From Coemansia sp. RSA 1200 (lineage: Eukaryota > Kickxellomycota > Kickxellomycetes > Kickxellales > Kickxellaceae), in contig JANBTT010000040.1 of NCBI GenBank assembly GCA_027578915.1, positions 1-64,000 on the forward strand: 64,000 nucleotides of DNA, written 5' to 3'. Below, piece after piece: positions 10,433 through 21,861 of the stretch; positions within the stretch are counted from its first letter, which is position 1, and every line of letters starts with the position of its first letter. Made by a program: the position numbers and the translations under genes. The notes beneath the pieces were generated by a model. It was not told the DNA's origin. It saw only the letters and a program-made list of their open reading frames with translations, and ran no database searches.

Positions 10433-11848
10433 TCACCACATGAAGCGCTGCAGTCTGCCGGGCTCCGAGTCCCACGCAAACGGCTTGTTCAGGAACACCC
10501 AGATCGTCACCGCATTGATCGCACCGCACCACGCCGCCTCGATTGCCAGTCGGCGCATGCCAAACGTCGTCGTGTCAGCCATGTGGAGGCGCGCAATGAC
10601 TAGCGGGATCGTGAAGTATCTGGGCTCCAGCAGCGGTGACGGAACAAGCACAGCCGCCGTGCACACAGCAAACACCGCCCGCCACAGCGGATCCGTCGGC
10701 GCCGACCGCGCAGCGAGGCATCGGCGGAGCGCCGCCGCCGAATACACGTAGGCCGGAACCGCAGCATACCTGGCTGCCCAGTGCCGGCGGATCAGGTTCT
10801 TCCACACGTAGAACGGGTAGTGGCGGTTGTCGCTGAGCAGGAACGGATGCTCGATGGTGAAGTGCTTGACGCAGACGCCCAGCACCACACAGAGGGCTGT
10901 CGCTTGCGCTAGGTCGCGCGGGGACCGCAGTGCGCCGATCGTCCAGCGCACCCGCGCAGCCGTTGCCAGCACCGTTGGCGCCAGCGCGAATCCCGCGTAC
11001 GCGCAAAAGTACATCGCCTGCGGTAGGTGCATCGCTGCCTGGTGGTGCGCCTTGTCGCCGAGCACGATGCTTCCGTGGTTGGCGCACACGAATGCTGCAA
11101 ACGCCAGACCCACGCACACGTACGGCGCAGCCACAGCCGCCACCACCCGCCACCTTTCACGGGCTCCCGAGCGCGGAACCATCCACCGCACCAGCTGCAC
11201 AGTCGCGCTCGCCAGCGACTCATCATTTCCACCGATTCCGCCCACCTGCCTGATCCGGCGCAACACCGCGGTGCCGCCAACAAACACCACAACCCACACC
11301 ACGTTTGTCTGGCGGAACCACAGCGAGGCGAACCCAAGCATCGCGGCAACCGCGTGGCGGTCGCGGAGACTGGCGGCGTAGGCCAGCAGCACAAACAGGA
11401 GCGACCCGGTGTCGGTGTAGTACAGGTGGTGGAAGAAGAACACCACGGGTGTGAGCGACACCGCCAGCGTGGCAACCGCCGTGGTTGGCGCCGGGAGCCG
11501 TGGATGCAGGGCGCGCAGGATTGCGAACACCGACCAGAACACCAGCAGGCCGAGGATCCAGTTTGTCAGTCGCAGGTGCGCCGTGGTGCAATGGCTGCGT
11601 GTTGGTCCGAGAATCGCCCATGACACCAGGTACAGTCCCGGCGGCGTTGTTAGCTTCGGGTCCCACGCGTCAAACCGTCCCAAGCAGTACTGCTGCGCCT
11701 GCGGCACGTGGAACAGCTCGTCCATGTACGGCTCCCCCGCTACTTCGTTCATCCGCCCGAGAACCGCGTAGCTGGCTGCTGCGTACACGCTGAACGCCGT
11801 GCCGCCTGCTACTAGGTCGCCAGATGTGAGCGTCCGCTGATCATGCAT
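10433..11848 (-). CDS. ALG10: Alpha-1,2-glucosyltransferase ALG10 (DIE2)
   Basis: A 471-residue multi-pass ER protein that adds the third and last glucose, from dolichyl-phosphate glucose, to the lipid-linked N-glycan precursor. The hallmark DELFHVPQAQQYC is at residues 43-55, with the acidic pair D43/E44 in the first luminal loop, followed by WDPKLTTPPGLY at 62-73. The second ALG10 signature, DNRHYPFYVWKN, is near residue 340. At least ten hydrophobic segments are visible. The length matches the family (about 460-530). The ATG at 11848 leaves a short cytosolic tail before the first helix. Its 3' end nearly touches that of APC2. Confidence 0.96.
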   Translation of the reverse strand: MHDQRTLTSGDLVAGGTAFSVYAAASYAVLGRMNEVAGEPYMDELFHVPQAQQYCLGRFDAWDPKLTTPPGLYLVSWAILGPTRSHCTTAHLRLTNWILGLLVFWSVFAILRALHPRLPAPTTAVATLAVSLTPVVFFFHHLYYTDTGSLLFVLLAYAASLRDRHAVAAMLGFASLWFRQTNVVWVVVFVGGTAVLRRIRQVGGIGGNDESLASATVQLVRWMVPRSGARERWRVVAAVAAPYVCVGLAFAAFVCANHGSIVLGDKAHHQAAMHLPQAMYFCAYAGFALAPTVLATAARVRWTIGALRSPRDLAQATALCVVLGVCVKHFTIEHPFLLSDNRHYPFYVWKNLIRRHWAARYAAVPAYVYSAAALRRCLAARSAPTDPLWRAVFAVCTAAVLVPSPLLEPRYFTIPLVIARLHMADTTTFGMRRLAIEAAWCGAINAVTIWVFLNKPFAWDSEPGRLQRFMW

Positions 11849-13266
11849 GCTTTTTGCTGTTCCGGAGGGCGGTTTTCTTTTAATTGTGCTCGCGTGATAT
11901 ACCTTTTATTTGGGAAACGAAATGATAAGTAAATAAATGGAATAAAGCTGTATTTCTTTCGGTGATGAAGAAAAAGGAGCAAGCACGCGGCCTTTGTGTA
12001 TTACTTGTCTGCAGATCCTGGATGCCTGTATGATGCAGTCAATTGAGCTGGATTCTGGATTGTTAGGAACAAGGGGGATGGGGAGTCTGTAGAAAATATA
12101 GAAAATAAAGCCATGTAATATCTAGCGCTATATTTAGATCGGAAAATTGATCTGAAATAGAGAGTATATGACCTGGTGCACGGGTTGTGGCCAGATGATG
12201 GGAGCCTAAAAAAAAGCCCTTCCACACCTTCTTTCCTTATTTGGCTAGCTGGCTGGCTGGCTGGCTGTTCTGGCCCATGCGAGATTGGTGCACCTGGTTT
12301 TTGTTTCCTCTTTTTGTTTTTTCCTCACAACCAAATGCGAAAAGCAAAGGGAACATGTGCATCGACCAGGATGGACAAAACATCCAAAAATTGCTCATGT
12401 CGTAGTTTCTGTTGCTGCTGCCTCTTTGCATCCTTCAGGAAGACGAGGTACCAACCTCCACCAGATAACCGGCTTTTCACCTTTCTTCCAAACGTCTACC
12501 TATAAAATTTTGTATCTTCGTTTTATTTGCCATTGAATAATTAGTAAAAAAAAAAAAAAAGTATGTTGGTGGTTTCTCTGTTATTCCCTCTAATGTTTCT
12601 CTGTGACTTTAAGAAAAACAGCCAATCACAGCCTCCTAGGCCTTTCTTTTTCCAGCTTGCCCATTTCAGACTGCACATCAATCAATCAATCCTCTTCCTC
12701 TCTTCATCACATCAAAAACTTGTTCTTGTGGAAGAGACGAGTCAACTTTAGCTCCACTTTGGCTTTTTTATTATTATTACCCTTTTTTCTTCTTCCATTC
12801 CCACTCAATCCAAATCGCTCTCTATTTCCCCCTTTTTTGCAAGTGTCGGAAGCACCCACACCCTTATTTCCAGACTATACAAATTTCTTTTCTGGCTTAC
12901 TGGGTCATTTTGCTATTCTCCGCAAGTTTGGGTGGTTTGAGAATAAATTCCATATTGGCGTGGTTGGCTTCCCCCTCTTTCATGCTAACAAGCATCCTGC
13001 CTGCCTTGTCTGTCTGCCCCTTTCCCCCCTACTTGTGCATTGCTAGCATATAAAAGTTCTTTTTACGTGAAAAGTTCTGGAAAATACCTTCTTTCTGTCT
13101 CTTGCGTACACTAATAGTTTACCTGTATTCTTAGCTCTAGTTTCAACTTTTCCTGCCTTTTCTCTTTCTCTTCATCTTAGCGGTATATCTCTACCAAACC
13201 CCTCCTTTTCTCTTGTCCATTCGACCAATTGTGACTTGAGCCTTTTTTTTGTTTTACTACACATAA
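11849..13266. other. Long intergenic region: ALG10 promoter and CT-rich LRG1 leader
   Basis: About 1.4 kb. The left part holds the ALG10 promoter. From about 12,560 onward the plus strand becomes strikingly pyrimidine-rich (long TTTCTTCC-type runs) up to the LRG1 start codon, suggesting a long promoter or 5' leader. A short GGCT tandem lies at 12,243-12,268. Small ORFs here have no protein-like composition. Confidence 0.5.
13049..13056 (+). promoter_or_regulatory. Possible TATA box of LRG1
   Basis: TATAAAAG lies 211-218 bases before the LRG1 ATG and is followed by pyrimidine-rich sequence typical of a fungal transcription start region. Position and match are good, but this is a motif call only. 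Confidence 0.4.
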
Positions 13267-13307
13267 ATGATGGCTGGCGCGGATAACCACTCGGCTGAAA
13301 AGCCCTC

Positions 13308-13348
<41 letters not shown>

Positions 13349-16300
13349 CTCACACGCAGAACAGTGGCTCTGATTCAATGACACCAGTTGCTACTGCGGG
13401 CGACAGTAGTGCCGAGCAGCAACTACAGCAAAAGAGTAACACAAACAGCTCAAACGCGACTGCAGGTGCTATTATTTCAGCCAAATCAACTTCCTGTGTT
13501 CGCTGTGGAAAGGCTATAGGCGACCAATGGGTTCCTATCTTTGATACCGCTTGCCATCCAGAATGTTTTTGCTGTGAGGTAAGTTTTGGCCAATATCTCT
13601 TCTTTTTTCCTTCTGTTATGCTATCACCGTTGGATATCTTTCACGCAGAAATGTCGATAGGAATAGGAAGAGTGAACAGACCCAGAGCTCATCAATTGGC
13701 TGATACTGTCGTCTGGTTTATAGAAGACTCATACACACTGCTATGCTTGATGATCAGCTCCTTTTTATCTTTATTTGTGCGAATGCTTGTCCATATGCCG
13801 CTTTGTCAGTTCAAAAGAAAAAGGAACCTCAGATAAGATGCACGCATAAGTGTGTAGGCATATGTGTCTGTGCATGGCTAATCCATCCAGATACCTTTGA
13901 TTGAGCGTATGGAATCCAGCCAAATTCCAGCTTCTGAGCTGGAACTCATTCTACATAGCGTTCCATTGAAACGGTTTTTTATGGTTGCTTGTTGATTGTC
14001 CTTTGGCCTTGGTTCCTTTGGCGGACCAGCATTCAATAATCCTTGAGAATCCCGTGTCTCTATTATCCGCTGCTCTGCGCTGTTGTTATTCTACGCCATT
14101 GCTAATTGCTTTATGTTTTGGATCGCGGACAAAGCCCACCTCCCTTTTCCCGTTATTGCTATTGTTGTTGTTTCTGTGCTTGTAGGCGTGCGGAGAAAAC
14201 GTTGAGGAAAAGTACTGCCTGCTAGAGGATCCGGACACAAGGCAGCAGCATCTTCTTTGCGAAACACACTACTTTGAGCGTACAAACATGATATGTGCAA
14301 AATGCAAGGAGCCGCTGGACAGCACCTATGTGCATGCGATGGGGCGCAAGTATCATCCAGACCATTTCACATGCACAGCCTGCCCCACAGTCTTTGGGCC
14401 AGAGGGCACGTACTACGAGCACGATGGCGAGGCATTCTGTCTGTACCATTACACGTATCTGGTGGCCAAAAAGTGCGCTGGTTGCCAGCAGCCCATCATG
14501 AAGTTATTTCTGCAGATGAGCCATCGCGGAGTCGAGGAACACTGGCATCCCGAGTGCTATATGATTTACAAGTTCTGGAATGTGCGGATATGTCCGAGCA
14601 TGTACGCTGGCGGTCGTGGGCGGGTCAACAAGCAGCTTCTGAAATCTCAGAACGCCGTCAGTGAGCAGCAGATATACCAGATATGGACGGTTCTCTCGTC
14701 CTTTGAAGAATCAACCGCCGCATGCATTTCCGATATGCTGCTACAAGTGTCTGGCGGTCGCTATCTTGAGGGTTTGCGGCAGGCAGAACGCTTTATCATG
14801 CATGTGGATGTGCTCTTTGCATCCATTGACGATCTTGAGGACGAACTATCCCATTTTGACGACTCTACAGGTAAAGTGTCTACGGTTTAAGAAGAAGAAA
14901 AAAAAGGGGCCCCAGCCGAATGAACCTTTATTTTCTATTTTGCTTCTCACAGTCCAACTCTTCTATGCCATTTTCACCCGTCTCGATTGTTGACATTGCT
15001 CCTTTGTTATTCAAGAAAGGATGGCTGTGGTTACAAAGGGAGACTGTGAAGCCCGCCTTTTGGCATTGTTGATCACTGCCCTTCTTTTTTCTTGCTTGTT
15101 TTTATGCAAAAGGAAAGGCAGCAGGATCTTGTTGTGTTTTTTTTGTGGCCCACGGTTCCGTATTCTATTTATGGAAATGGCATTGTTTATACTGACGTGT
15201 GCACTCTTCTTGTTCTTGCCACAATAATGATCACTTTGGGTTTGTAGGACTGCAGCATACTCGCGAGCCCAAGCTGCTGTGCAAGAAGATCGTGAGCTTC
15301 TTTTCCGTCCTCTCCCATACGCAGAGCAACGAGTCCAATGGGCTTACACAAGAGCTGCTGTCGCTAGTGACCAGTCTTGCGCATTATCTCAAGGTACTGA
15401 CACGCGTGGCGCTAAAGGGCGCGCTGAAGGCGCAGACAGAGTACAAATGCCCATCCAGCATAAAGGCGCTGCTTTCGAAGCTGACAGAGACGTCTGACCG
15501 GCAAAAGTGGGCGTTGTTCAGGCTTTCGTACCAGGAGACAGACGTTGCGAGCGATCTCTGCACCGCATGCCACTCGCCAGTCGAGACCGAGTGCATCGAG
15601 CACATGCGCAAACGCAAGCGCTGGCATCTGTACTGCTTTACGTGCACCTCGTGCAACAGCGAGATCCAGCATGTGTATCCGCAGTCTGCGTATGACGAAA
15701 ACACCGGCGTGCTGTTCTGTCCGTCTTGTGCGCAGAACCAGAATGTGGTGCCCGGAGGCTTCAAGTTCGTCTCGCAGCTCGAGCAGTACTCGTTTCTCAT
15801 GCGTGTCGCGCTGAAGCGGCTGTACGGACTTCTCAAGATGAAGAATGCTGTGGAGAATCCGGGCATGTCGCGCATAAAGGACGGAGTGGTTGGCGAACTT
15901 GGGCCCAAGTCATTGCCTGCGCCCAAGATGGCCAGCGGTGTTGCTGGTCAGACGCCAACGGCCGGGTCTGCGGCCGATACTCCCACTTCGTCGACCGATG
16001 CTGACAGCAAGGCGTTTGATGCGGCGCTGGCACGGCTGGACAGGCTGGAGCTGCAGAGTAGTGATCTGGAGCTGAGGACCGTGAGATCAGAAAGCCCTGG
16101 ACAGCCGCTTGATCCGGGGGCAACCGAGATCACGCATGGATCAAGGACAGCTGAGAGCAACGCGCAGTTGCAGAAACCATCGGCGTCCAGCTCTGAGGCA
16201 ATGAACGCTGTGACGAAGGCCGCAATGAAGACAGCGAAGAACGATGGCGATATCATGGTGCAGGTTCTTGATGCGCCGTCAGAGCCCCTGCCGCCGCATG

Positions 16301-17790
16301 TCCTTGCCGACCGACGCAAGCCTCGTGTTGGGCACACGCCTGTGCATACGATGAAGGCAAGAATGGAGAACAGAGGCCATGCGTCAGGGGAGGATCCAGG
16401 GTCGCCGATCTCCCTGTATCCGCCAGAATACCCGCAGGTGCCACCATTGCAGCGTCGGCCGGGGCAGATTGCGACCGGTGCACATTCACCCCACGGACTG
16501 GGGAAGAACGGCGCGCATGTTCCACCGTCGCTGTCGAGCAGGCCGACAAAGATGCCTCAATTGAGCGATGACAACGATTCGGCACGCGCTGAGACGGCGG
16601 CGATGGTTGCTGCAACCACAATGAACGATGCAGAGGCGGTGTCGGCGTCCAAGGTGAGGTCCATGCTCAGCCGGCCGCACACGATGCGGTTTGTGTCGGA
16701 TCTCAACACGGCAGAACTGTTCTGCGCCAAACACGTTGCGGTCTCGCGGCTGACGGCGCTGCTGGGCGGGCAGGGCGAGGTGTCGCAGGCGGATCTTGTT
16801 GCGCTGATCGGGGCAACGAAGAAGGGAACGGCGGCGGGGATGTGGTCGCGTCTCAAGACCAATCTGATGAAGAAGGATGGCGGAGCTGGCGGCGGTAGTG
16901 GCGGCAGCGGAAGTGGTGGCAAGGACCGTATGCGGAACGCGACGTTTGGCGTGCCGCTGGAGACGCTGATGGAGCGGCAGAGCGTCGAGACTGAGCTTGG
17001 CGCACACGGCAAGCAGAAACTGCATGTGCCGCAGTTCTTCGAGGTGATGCTGACGACGCTGTCGTCGATGGATCTGGCGGTCGAGGGCATTTTCCGCAAG
17101 AACGGCAACATCAGACGGTTGCGTGAGGTGACGGATGCGGTGGACAAGGACTTTTCGCGCGTGGATCTGAAGAAGGATGCGCCCGTGCAGATTGCTGCGC
17201 TGCTGAAGAAGTTCCTTCGCGAGCTGCCTGATCCGCTGATCCCGTTCCGGATGCGGCGACTGTTTCTTGCGATTGCAGGCATCCCGACGCAGCGCGATCG
17301 GATGGAGGCGTTCCGATATGCGATTGTGCTGATGCCGCAGGCCAACCGCGACATGCTCAATGTGCTGATGACGTTCTTGACGTGGGTGGCGACGTTTTCG
17401 CACGTCAGCGAGCAGACAGGGTCGAAGATGGATATTATGAATCTGGCCACCGTTATCACGCCCAACATTCTCTACGCCGACGTCAAGGAGCCGACCAGAG
17501 GCGACCGCGACGACACGTTTTCCTTTGAAGCGTGCAATGTGGTGCAGCAGTTCATGGAGGCCGGCGAGTCGCTGTGGATGCTGTCTGACGCCGTTATTGC
17601 TTTCCTCCGCGACAACTCGTCGGAGCTGGTCGAGGGCACCTCGGAGCTTAACACAAAGGAGCTGCTCCGTCGCTGCGAGCGCCAGACGTATCGCCAGCAG
17701 CAGCAGCAGCAGCCCGGTGACGCTGCTGCTGCAATCGGCGGTGCGGCGGTGCCCAGCCATGCTCCTCCGCCCGATGCTGTGGAAACATAG
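13267..17790 (+). CDS. LRG1: LIM-domain Rho GTPase-activating protein (Lrg1 type), three exons
   Basis: Exons 13267-13578, 14186-14870 and 15248-17790 splice in phase to 1179 residues. The first intron (GTAAGT to TTGTAG) splits a LIM zinc finger: CFCCE ends exon 1 and ACGEN opens exon 2, so the finger exists only after splicing. The second intron (GTAAAG to TTGTAG) is phase 1. LIM1 and LIM2 are complete. LIM3 is the degenerate type ending HWHPECYMIYKFWNVRIC, which I associate with the Lrg1 family. LIM4 starts CTACHSPV. A disordered linker leads to a RhoGAP domain at about 896-1130 with the arginine finger in GIFRKNG. In yeast, Lrg1 turns off Rho1 and so limits glucan synthesis and wall signalling. 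A 13-Ala tract lies near the N-terminus and a Gln run near the C-terminus. Confidence 0.92.
13309..13347 (+). repeat. (GCT)13 microsatellite encoding poly-Ala
   Basis: Thirteen perfect GCT units inside LRG1 exon 1, read as 13 alanines. The opposite strand would encode poly-Gln. The perfect codon repetition marks it as a slippage-prone microsatellite, not a tract held by protein selection alone. Confidence 0.95.
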
Positions 17791-18211
17791 ACGCGCAATC
17801 TGTTTTTTTCATTATCCTTCTTTTATCCAGCTTTCTGTTGGAAAGAAGAGGACTTTTTTCTATTTCCATTTCAACGTGTTTAATATGTGTTATCTTTTTG
17901 CCCTTTTTTGCTTCTTGCTATATTTGAGTGTGGCGCAGAGGTTTGAATGGAGAGTCAGCCTTGCAGCCCCTTCTGTTGAGTGCAAATGAAAACGCAACTC
18001 ACTTCCACGCATTGATAAAAGCTGCTGGAATGTGGGAACCAGGATGAGTCAACGGAAAGGGGAAAAGGCATTGTTCCGCTTGTTCTGCTCCCTTTCTCAC
18101 TCCAACTCCCACAGCCTTTCCGTCTCTTGTTCTACAAGTTGCTTTTTTTTCTTATTCTCGAATTGGCATTAAGCATTCTGCTCCTTTTTCTGCTAAATTC
18201 CCCCTCCCCCA
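17791..18211. other. Intergenic: LRG1 3' region and IMO32 promoter
   Basis: 421 bases, pyrimidine-rich on the plus strand, holding the LRG1 polyadenylation region and the promoter of the next gene. No separate feature recognised. Confidence 0.4.
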
Positions 18212-19183
18212 ATGTTTTGTCTGAAGCAAGGACGCAGAATACTAGCAACAGGGGGCTCCGCTTTGCAGCCGCGGCTTCTTCAGCGCAGCAGCTCCACTTC
18301 GATCGGGGGCATCGAGACGGTTGAGCTTGCGTACAACAAGGAGATCAACAGAAAGGAGGCAGGAAAGAAGACGACGGGAGCGAAAAAGACACCGCTGGTG
18401 GTGCTGCACGGGTTGTTTGGATCCAAACAGAACTGGGGCGGAATAACCCGACGGCTGGCACAGGAGCTGGAGCGCGACGTGTACGCGGTGGACCAGCGCA
18501 ACCATGGAGAGAGCGGACACTTGGGCCCGCACACGTACCAGGCAATGGCGGCCGATCTTGTTCGGTTCATCGAGGACCATCAGCTCGGGTCGCCTGTCCT
18601 GATGGGCCATTCGATGGGCGGCAAGGTGGTGATGCGCACGGCGTTGGAGCGACCCGACCTGGTGTCCCAACTCGTTGTGGTCGATATGGTGCCTGCTGCT
18701 GCCACGCTGCACCATAATTTCGAGGGCTACGTCGAGTGTCTGAAGGAAATCGAGAAGAAGAATCTCTCGATGCAGGCTGAAATGGACAAGATACTAGCGA
18801 CCATCGAGCCTAGCCTTGAGATCCGCCAGTTCCTACTTACAAATATGAAGAAGACCACCGATCCTGGCAACCGCGAATTCCGCGGCGTCTACAGGTCGCG
18901 CATTCCGCTGGATCTGGTTGGCAATAGTCTTGGCAATATGATGAAATGGGACACCGCTCATGGTGCCGGTGCTGCGGAGTCGGAGAAGCCTGTGTACAAT
19001 GGTCCTACGCTGTTCATTGCTGGAACCCAGTCGCCCTACGTTAAGCCCGATGCGTATCCGGAGATGCGGCGCCTGTTTCCGAACCACGAAATTGCTGAGC
19101 TTAACACCGGCCATTGGGTGCATGCTGAGAAGCCGCGCCAGTTCATGGATCTTGTTGTAAAGTTTATTCAGGACGGGAACTAG
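18212..19183 (+). CDS. Mitochondrial alpha/beta hydrolase (IMO32/ABHD11/EAT1 family)
   Basis: A 323-residue alpha/beta hydrolase. The first 35 residues are rich in Arg and Ser with no acidic residue before about 35, consistent with mitochondrial import. The fold is clear: oxyanion block LHGLFGSKQNW (65-75), DQRNHGESGH (about 94-103), nucleophile elbow GHSMGG with S134, and catalytic His in NTGHWVHAE (H301). The HWVHAEKP ending and the RNHGxS block are typical of ABHD11 and yeast Imo32; the related Eat1 makes ethyl acetate from ethanol and acetyl-CoA. I cannot choose between general esterase and alcohol acyltransferase activity from sequence. It converges on MUS81 with 150 bases between the stops. 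Confidence 0.9.
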   Translation: MFCLKQGRRILATGGSALQPRLLQRSSSTSIGGIETVELAYNKEINRKEAGKKTTGAKKTPLVVLHGLFGSKQNWGGITRRLAQELERDVYAVDQRNHGESGHLGPHTYQAMAADLVRFIEDHQLGSPVLMGHSMGGKVVMRTALERPDLVSQLVVVDMVPAAATLHHNFEGYVECLKEIEKKNLSMQAEMDKILATIEPSLEIRQFLLTNMKKTTDPGNREFRGVYRSRIPLDLVGNSLGNMMKWDTAHGAGAAESEKPVYNGPTLFIAGTQSPYVKPDAYPEMRRLFPNHEIAELNTGHWVHAEKPRQFMDLVVKFIQDGN

Positions 19184-19333
19184 CATAAGGCGCCCTTCTC
19201 CTTTACTTTTTTTATTTCTTCTTTTTTTTACCTAGACTAATGCCAAATGATAGCGTATCGGCTGCCATGTATTGTTATAAACAGATCGTGCATGTCAAGA
19301 TAAGCAAACAGATGGATTATTCCCAGCCACGGG

Positions 19334-21343
19334 TTACGAGAATGTCGTGCTGGTCCAAAAGTCAGCAACACGCTTGCCTAGCACCGGCCCAAGCTTCCTG
19401 CACGATCCGTCGACAAGCAGGTCCGACAGAACCTTACCACCACCGTCATCGTTACCAGCGCTCTCAAGGGCGTCGATTAGCAGCCTTGGGGTATGGTACT
19501 GTCTGGCAATGGTGATTGCCTTATCAGCACTGATGCCACGCAGCGTCCTGAGCATGCGCAAGTATATTTCGCCAACAACAAGGGTGGCAGACTTGTTGCT
19601 AACAACGTCGTAGGCATCAAAGGTCAGAGCCAAATGGAGCTGAGGAAACCGCGAATGGAGGTTCTTTTTGACCTTGGCGAACCCCTTGTGGCCAACAACA
19701 GAGTCCGGGATCGCATGGATGTCACCAAGCGCGGTCTGCAGTGCACAGGTGATCTGACGCAACAGGCGTAGGGTGGCCTCGAAGGACGGCAATCGCTTGA
19801 GGTGGAACCCGTTGTGGACCTGGATGCGACTCAACGCGGAGTTGACGATATTCTCGCCCAGTCTGCTCACCGCATCCGGATCATTGCCCTCGACAACGTA
19901 GAACACATTGGTGAACCCGGTCCCGTGGATCCGCGAATGCTGCTCCCTGTACCGCCCATCCCTGATACTTGCGCACAGGTCGTCCATGCGCTTACGCTCC
20001 ACCACGTAGTCGAGCACAACGTCGGGGAGATGCCGACACGCGCCTGTCTTTTTGGCCCGGGCGATCCACAAGTAGTCGCCGACTGTGAGCGGTCGGATCT
20101 CAAGTGCCGCCACCCCTTCGTGGTCCTCCAGCTCCCGCTGGATCAGCGCCCGATCCGCCGATGAGTGCACCTCGCGGTTGTCGACCACCAGGATCACGTC
20201 GTACTCGCCCCTTGGGTACCGCACAAGATCGTTCAGTTCGATCTCCGATGCCCCGGCAACCGACGACTGCCGGCTGAACGATGTGCCCGATGACGATGCG
20301 CGACTCATCATGGTTGCGCCGTTTGCTGGTCTGATAGGGCCGCCGGCAGTCCGTTTTGCCGCTGCTAGCAGTGATGGCTGTGCGGTTGTGATCCGTGGTG
20401 CTGGGGGGTCGCAGAAGCTGCTCAGCGAGTGCTCGGAGCCAGGGTTGTCGAACGAATCGCTCTGTAAAGACACTCGATATTCTCCGTCATCTGTCTGCTG
20501 ATATTCTTGCTGCTGCTGCTTCTCTTCGCGGGTCTCGAATTCGGCAAAGATGCGGTTGTCGTTGTCGGGAAGCTCGCCTCGTGTGCGCAAAAGCTCAACA
20601 ACCTTCTTGCTTATAGCCAGGCCCTCCTCGGTTAAGCAGAACTTGATCCTCCCCTGCCGTTCAACCATCGATTTGGTCTCAAGCGTCTTGATTCCCGACC
20701 ACGCCGTGTGCTGCGCATGACCACCACCACCACCGCCTCCTCCTCCTCGATGGCTGCCGCCCCCGCCAATGCTTCCGGCAACATGGAAGGGCGTGTCGGT
20801 GTACTGCTCGCACAGGGGAATCAGCTCTGACTTGGGGATATAGTAATCGGGGCCGTAGAGACATAATGTCTTGTACAGCCCAATGAGCAGAGCAAATGCA
20901 CCTGTCCGGTATCTGGGCACATAGATGCGCGCCGACCCCGTCGTGCGCTGCTGGGCTGCTTGTAAATCCCTAGCGTCGGCCCTGGCTTCATCTCCTCCGG
21001 TACCGTTTACACCCGCTACCACTTCTTGTTCGCACTCAGCCGACGACTCTTGCCGGCCACCGTCACGGTAGTGGTTGGGGCTGGCGGGTGTTATACCGTT
21101 CTCCTTTTGCCAGCGTGCGAGTTTCTTTGCTAGCCGGTCGGCTATGGCTTGGCCTATTCCCTGTAACTGCACGGCGTCCTGCGGGTTGTCGATGCGTAGC
21201 GGGTACCGCTGCAGCGACGTATATGCCTTGTGCAGCGTGAACTGGGTCTTTGTGTTACGTTTGCATGCGTCGCTGTACCACTCGCCGACCCACTTTAGAA
21301 ATAAGGGGTTTGCGCACTCGGGCTCGCTTTGCGTTTCAGTCAT
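19334..21343 (-). CDS. MUS81: Structure-specific endonuclease subunit MUS81
   Basis: A 669-residue MUS81: with its partner EME1/MMS4 it cuts branched DNA such as stalled forks, flaps and recombination intermediates in the nucleus. A helix-hairpin-helix stretch lies near residues 50-75 (PQDAVQLQGIGQAIADRLAKK). A disordered middle with Gly and Gln runs precedes the ERCC4/XPF nuclease domain, which starts about residue 380 (VILVVDNREV). The catalytic GDxnERKxxxD pattern is intact: TVGDYLW followed by VVERKRMDD near residues 446-454. A C-terminal tandem-HhH-type region follows. No break. It is divergent from MAD2; no MMS4/EME1 gene is seen in the window. Confidence 0.95.
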   Translation of the reverse strand: MTETQSEPECANPLFLKWVGEWYSDACKRNTKTQFTLHKAYTSLQRYPLRIDNPQDAVQLQGIGQAIADRLAKKLARWQKENGITPASPNHYRDGGRQESSAECEQEVVAGVNGTGGDEARADARDLQAAQQRTTGSARIYVPRYRTGAFALLIGLYKTLCLYGPDYYIPKSELIPLCEQYTDTPFHVAGSIGGGGSHRGGGGGGGGGHAQHTAWSGIKTLETKSMVERQGRIKFCLTEEGLAISKKVVELLRTRGELPDNDNRIFAEFETREEKQQQQEYQQTDDGEYRVSLQSDSFDNPGSEHSLSSFCDPPAPRITTAQPSLLAAAKRTAGGPIRPANGATMMSRASSSGTSFSRQSSVAGASEIELNDLVRYPRGEYDVILVVDNREVHSSADRALIQRELEDHEGVAALEIRPLTVGDYLWIARAKKTGACRHLPDVVLDYVVERKRMDDLCASIRDGRYREQHSRIHGTGFTNVFYVVEGNDPDAVSRLGENIVNSALSRIQVHNGFHLKRLPSFEATLRLLRQITCALQTALGDIHAIPDSVVGHKGFAKVKKNLHSRFPQLHLALTFDAYDVVSNKSATLVVGEIYLRMLRTLRGISADKAITIARQYHTPRLLIDALESAGNDDGGGKVLSDLLVDGSCRKLGPVLGKRVADFWTSTTFS

Positions 21344-21861
21344 TTATTTGGCCAAGGAAAATAATTGTGAAGAGAAAAATATAACAATAACAAATAAGCA
21401 GCAGAGTATTGAAAGGAGAAGGAGACTAGTAATAACAAAGCAGCATGTTTTAGTTCCAGCTACCTTGTGCTTTCTTATTAAGCTGGTTGTTTGTTGATTT
21501 TCTCGCTGTTCATTCTTCTTCCCGCAGCCAGGAAAAATAAATAAAAAAGTTAACGATAAACAAGCCAACATTAGATTCCGGGGATTGGTTATTTGATTTT
21601 GTTCCTTCTGTGGAATCAACAACACGCTGGCAGCTGATTTGCTTGGCTTTGTTTACTTTTTTTTTCTGTGTCTTTCGCTTTTCCCTGTTCTGACGTACCA
21701 GTTTAAATAAACAGAACGAATCATGCGAAGAGCTGGCAGTGTTTGCGACTCTTGAACGCTCCACTGTTTTATTTTTATTTTTATTACTACTTTTATTGTT
21801 TTTTTATTCTCACTCTCGAAGTAAACGCCAGCCAGCCAACACAAGAAAGAAAATAACGGCC
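21344..21861. promoter_or_regulatory. Divergent promoter region of MUS81 and MAD2
   Basis: 518 bases between two outward-facing genes, AT-rich. An in-frame ATG at 21739 would add 41 hydrophobic, Leu/Phe-rich residues to MAD2; I treat this as leader sequence because MAD2 proteins begin close to the HORMA domain. No ACGCGT box was seen. Confidence 0.5.

Noticed and set aside
8930..10443. Long ORFs overlapping APC2 in other frames and on the other strand
   Set aside because: They are shadows caused by GC-rich codons; Arg/Ala/Pro-rich with no domains.
12243..12268. GGCT tandem as a regulatory or telomere-like repeat
   Set aside because: Only about six units and isolated; no evidence for function.
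21739..21861. Upstream in-frame ATG adding 41 hydrophobic residues to MAD2
   Set aside because: MAD2 proteins start at the HORMA domain and are not membrane proteins; the added part looks like translated leader.
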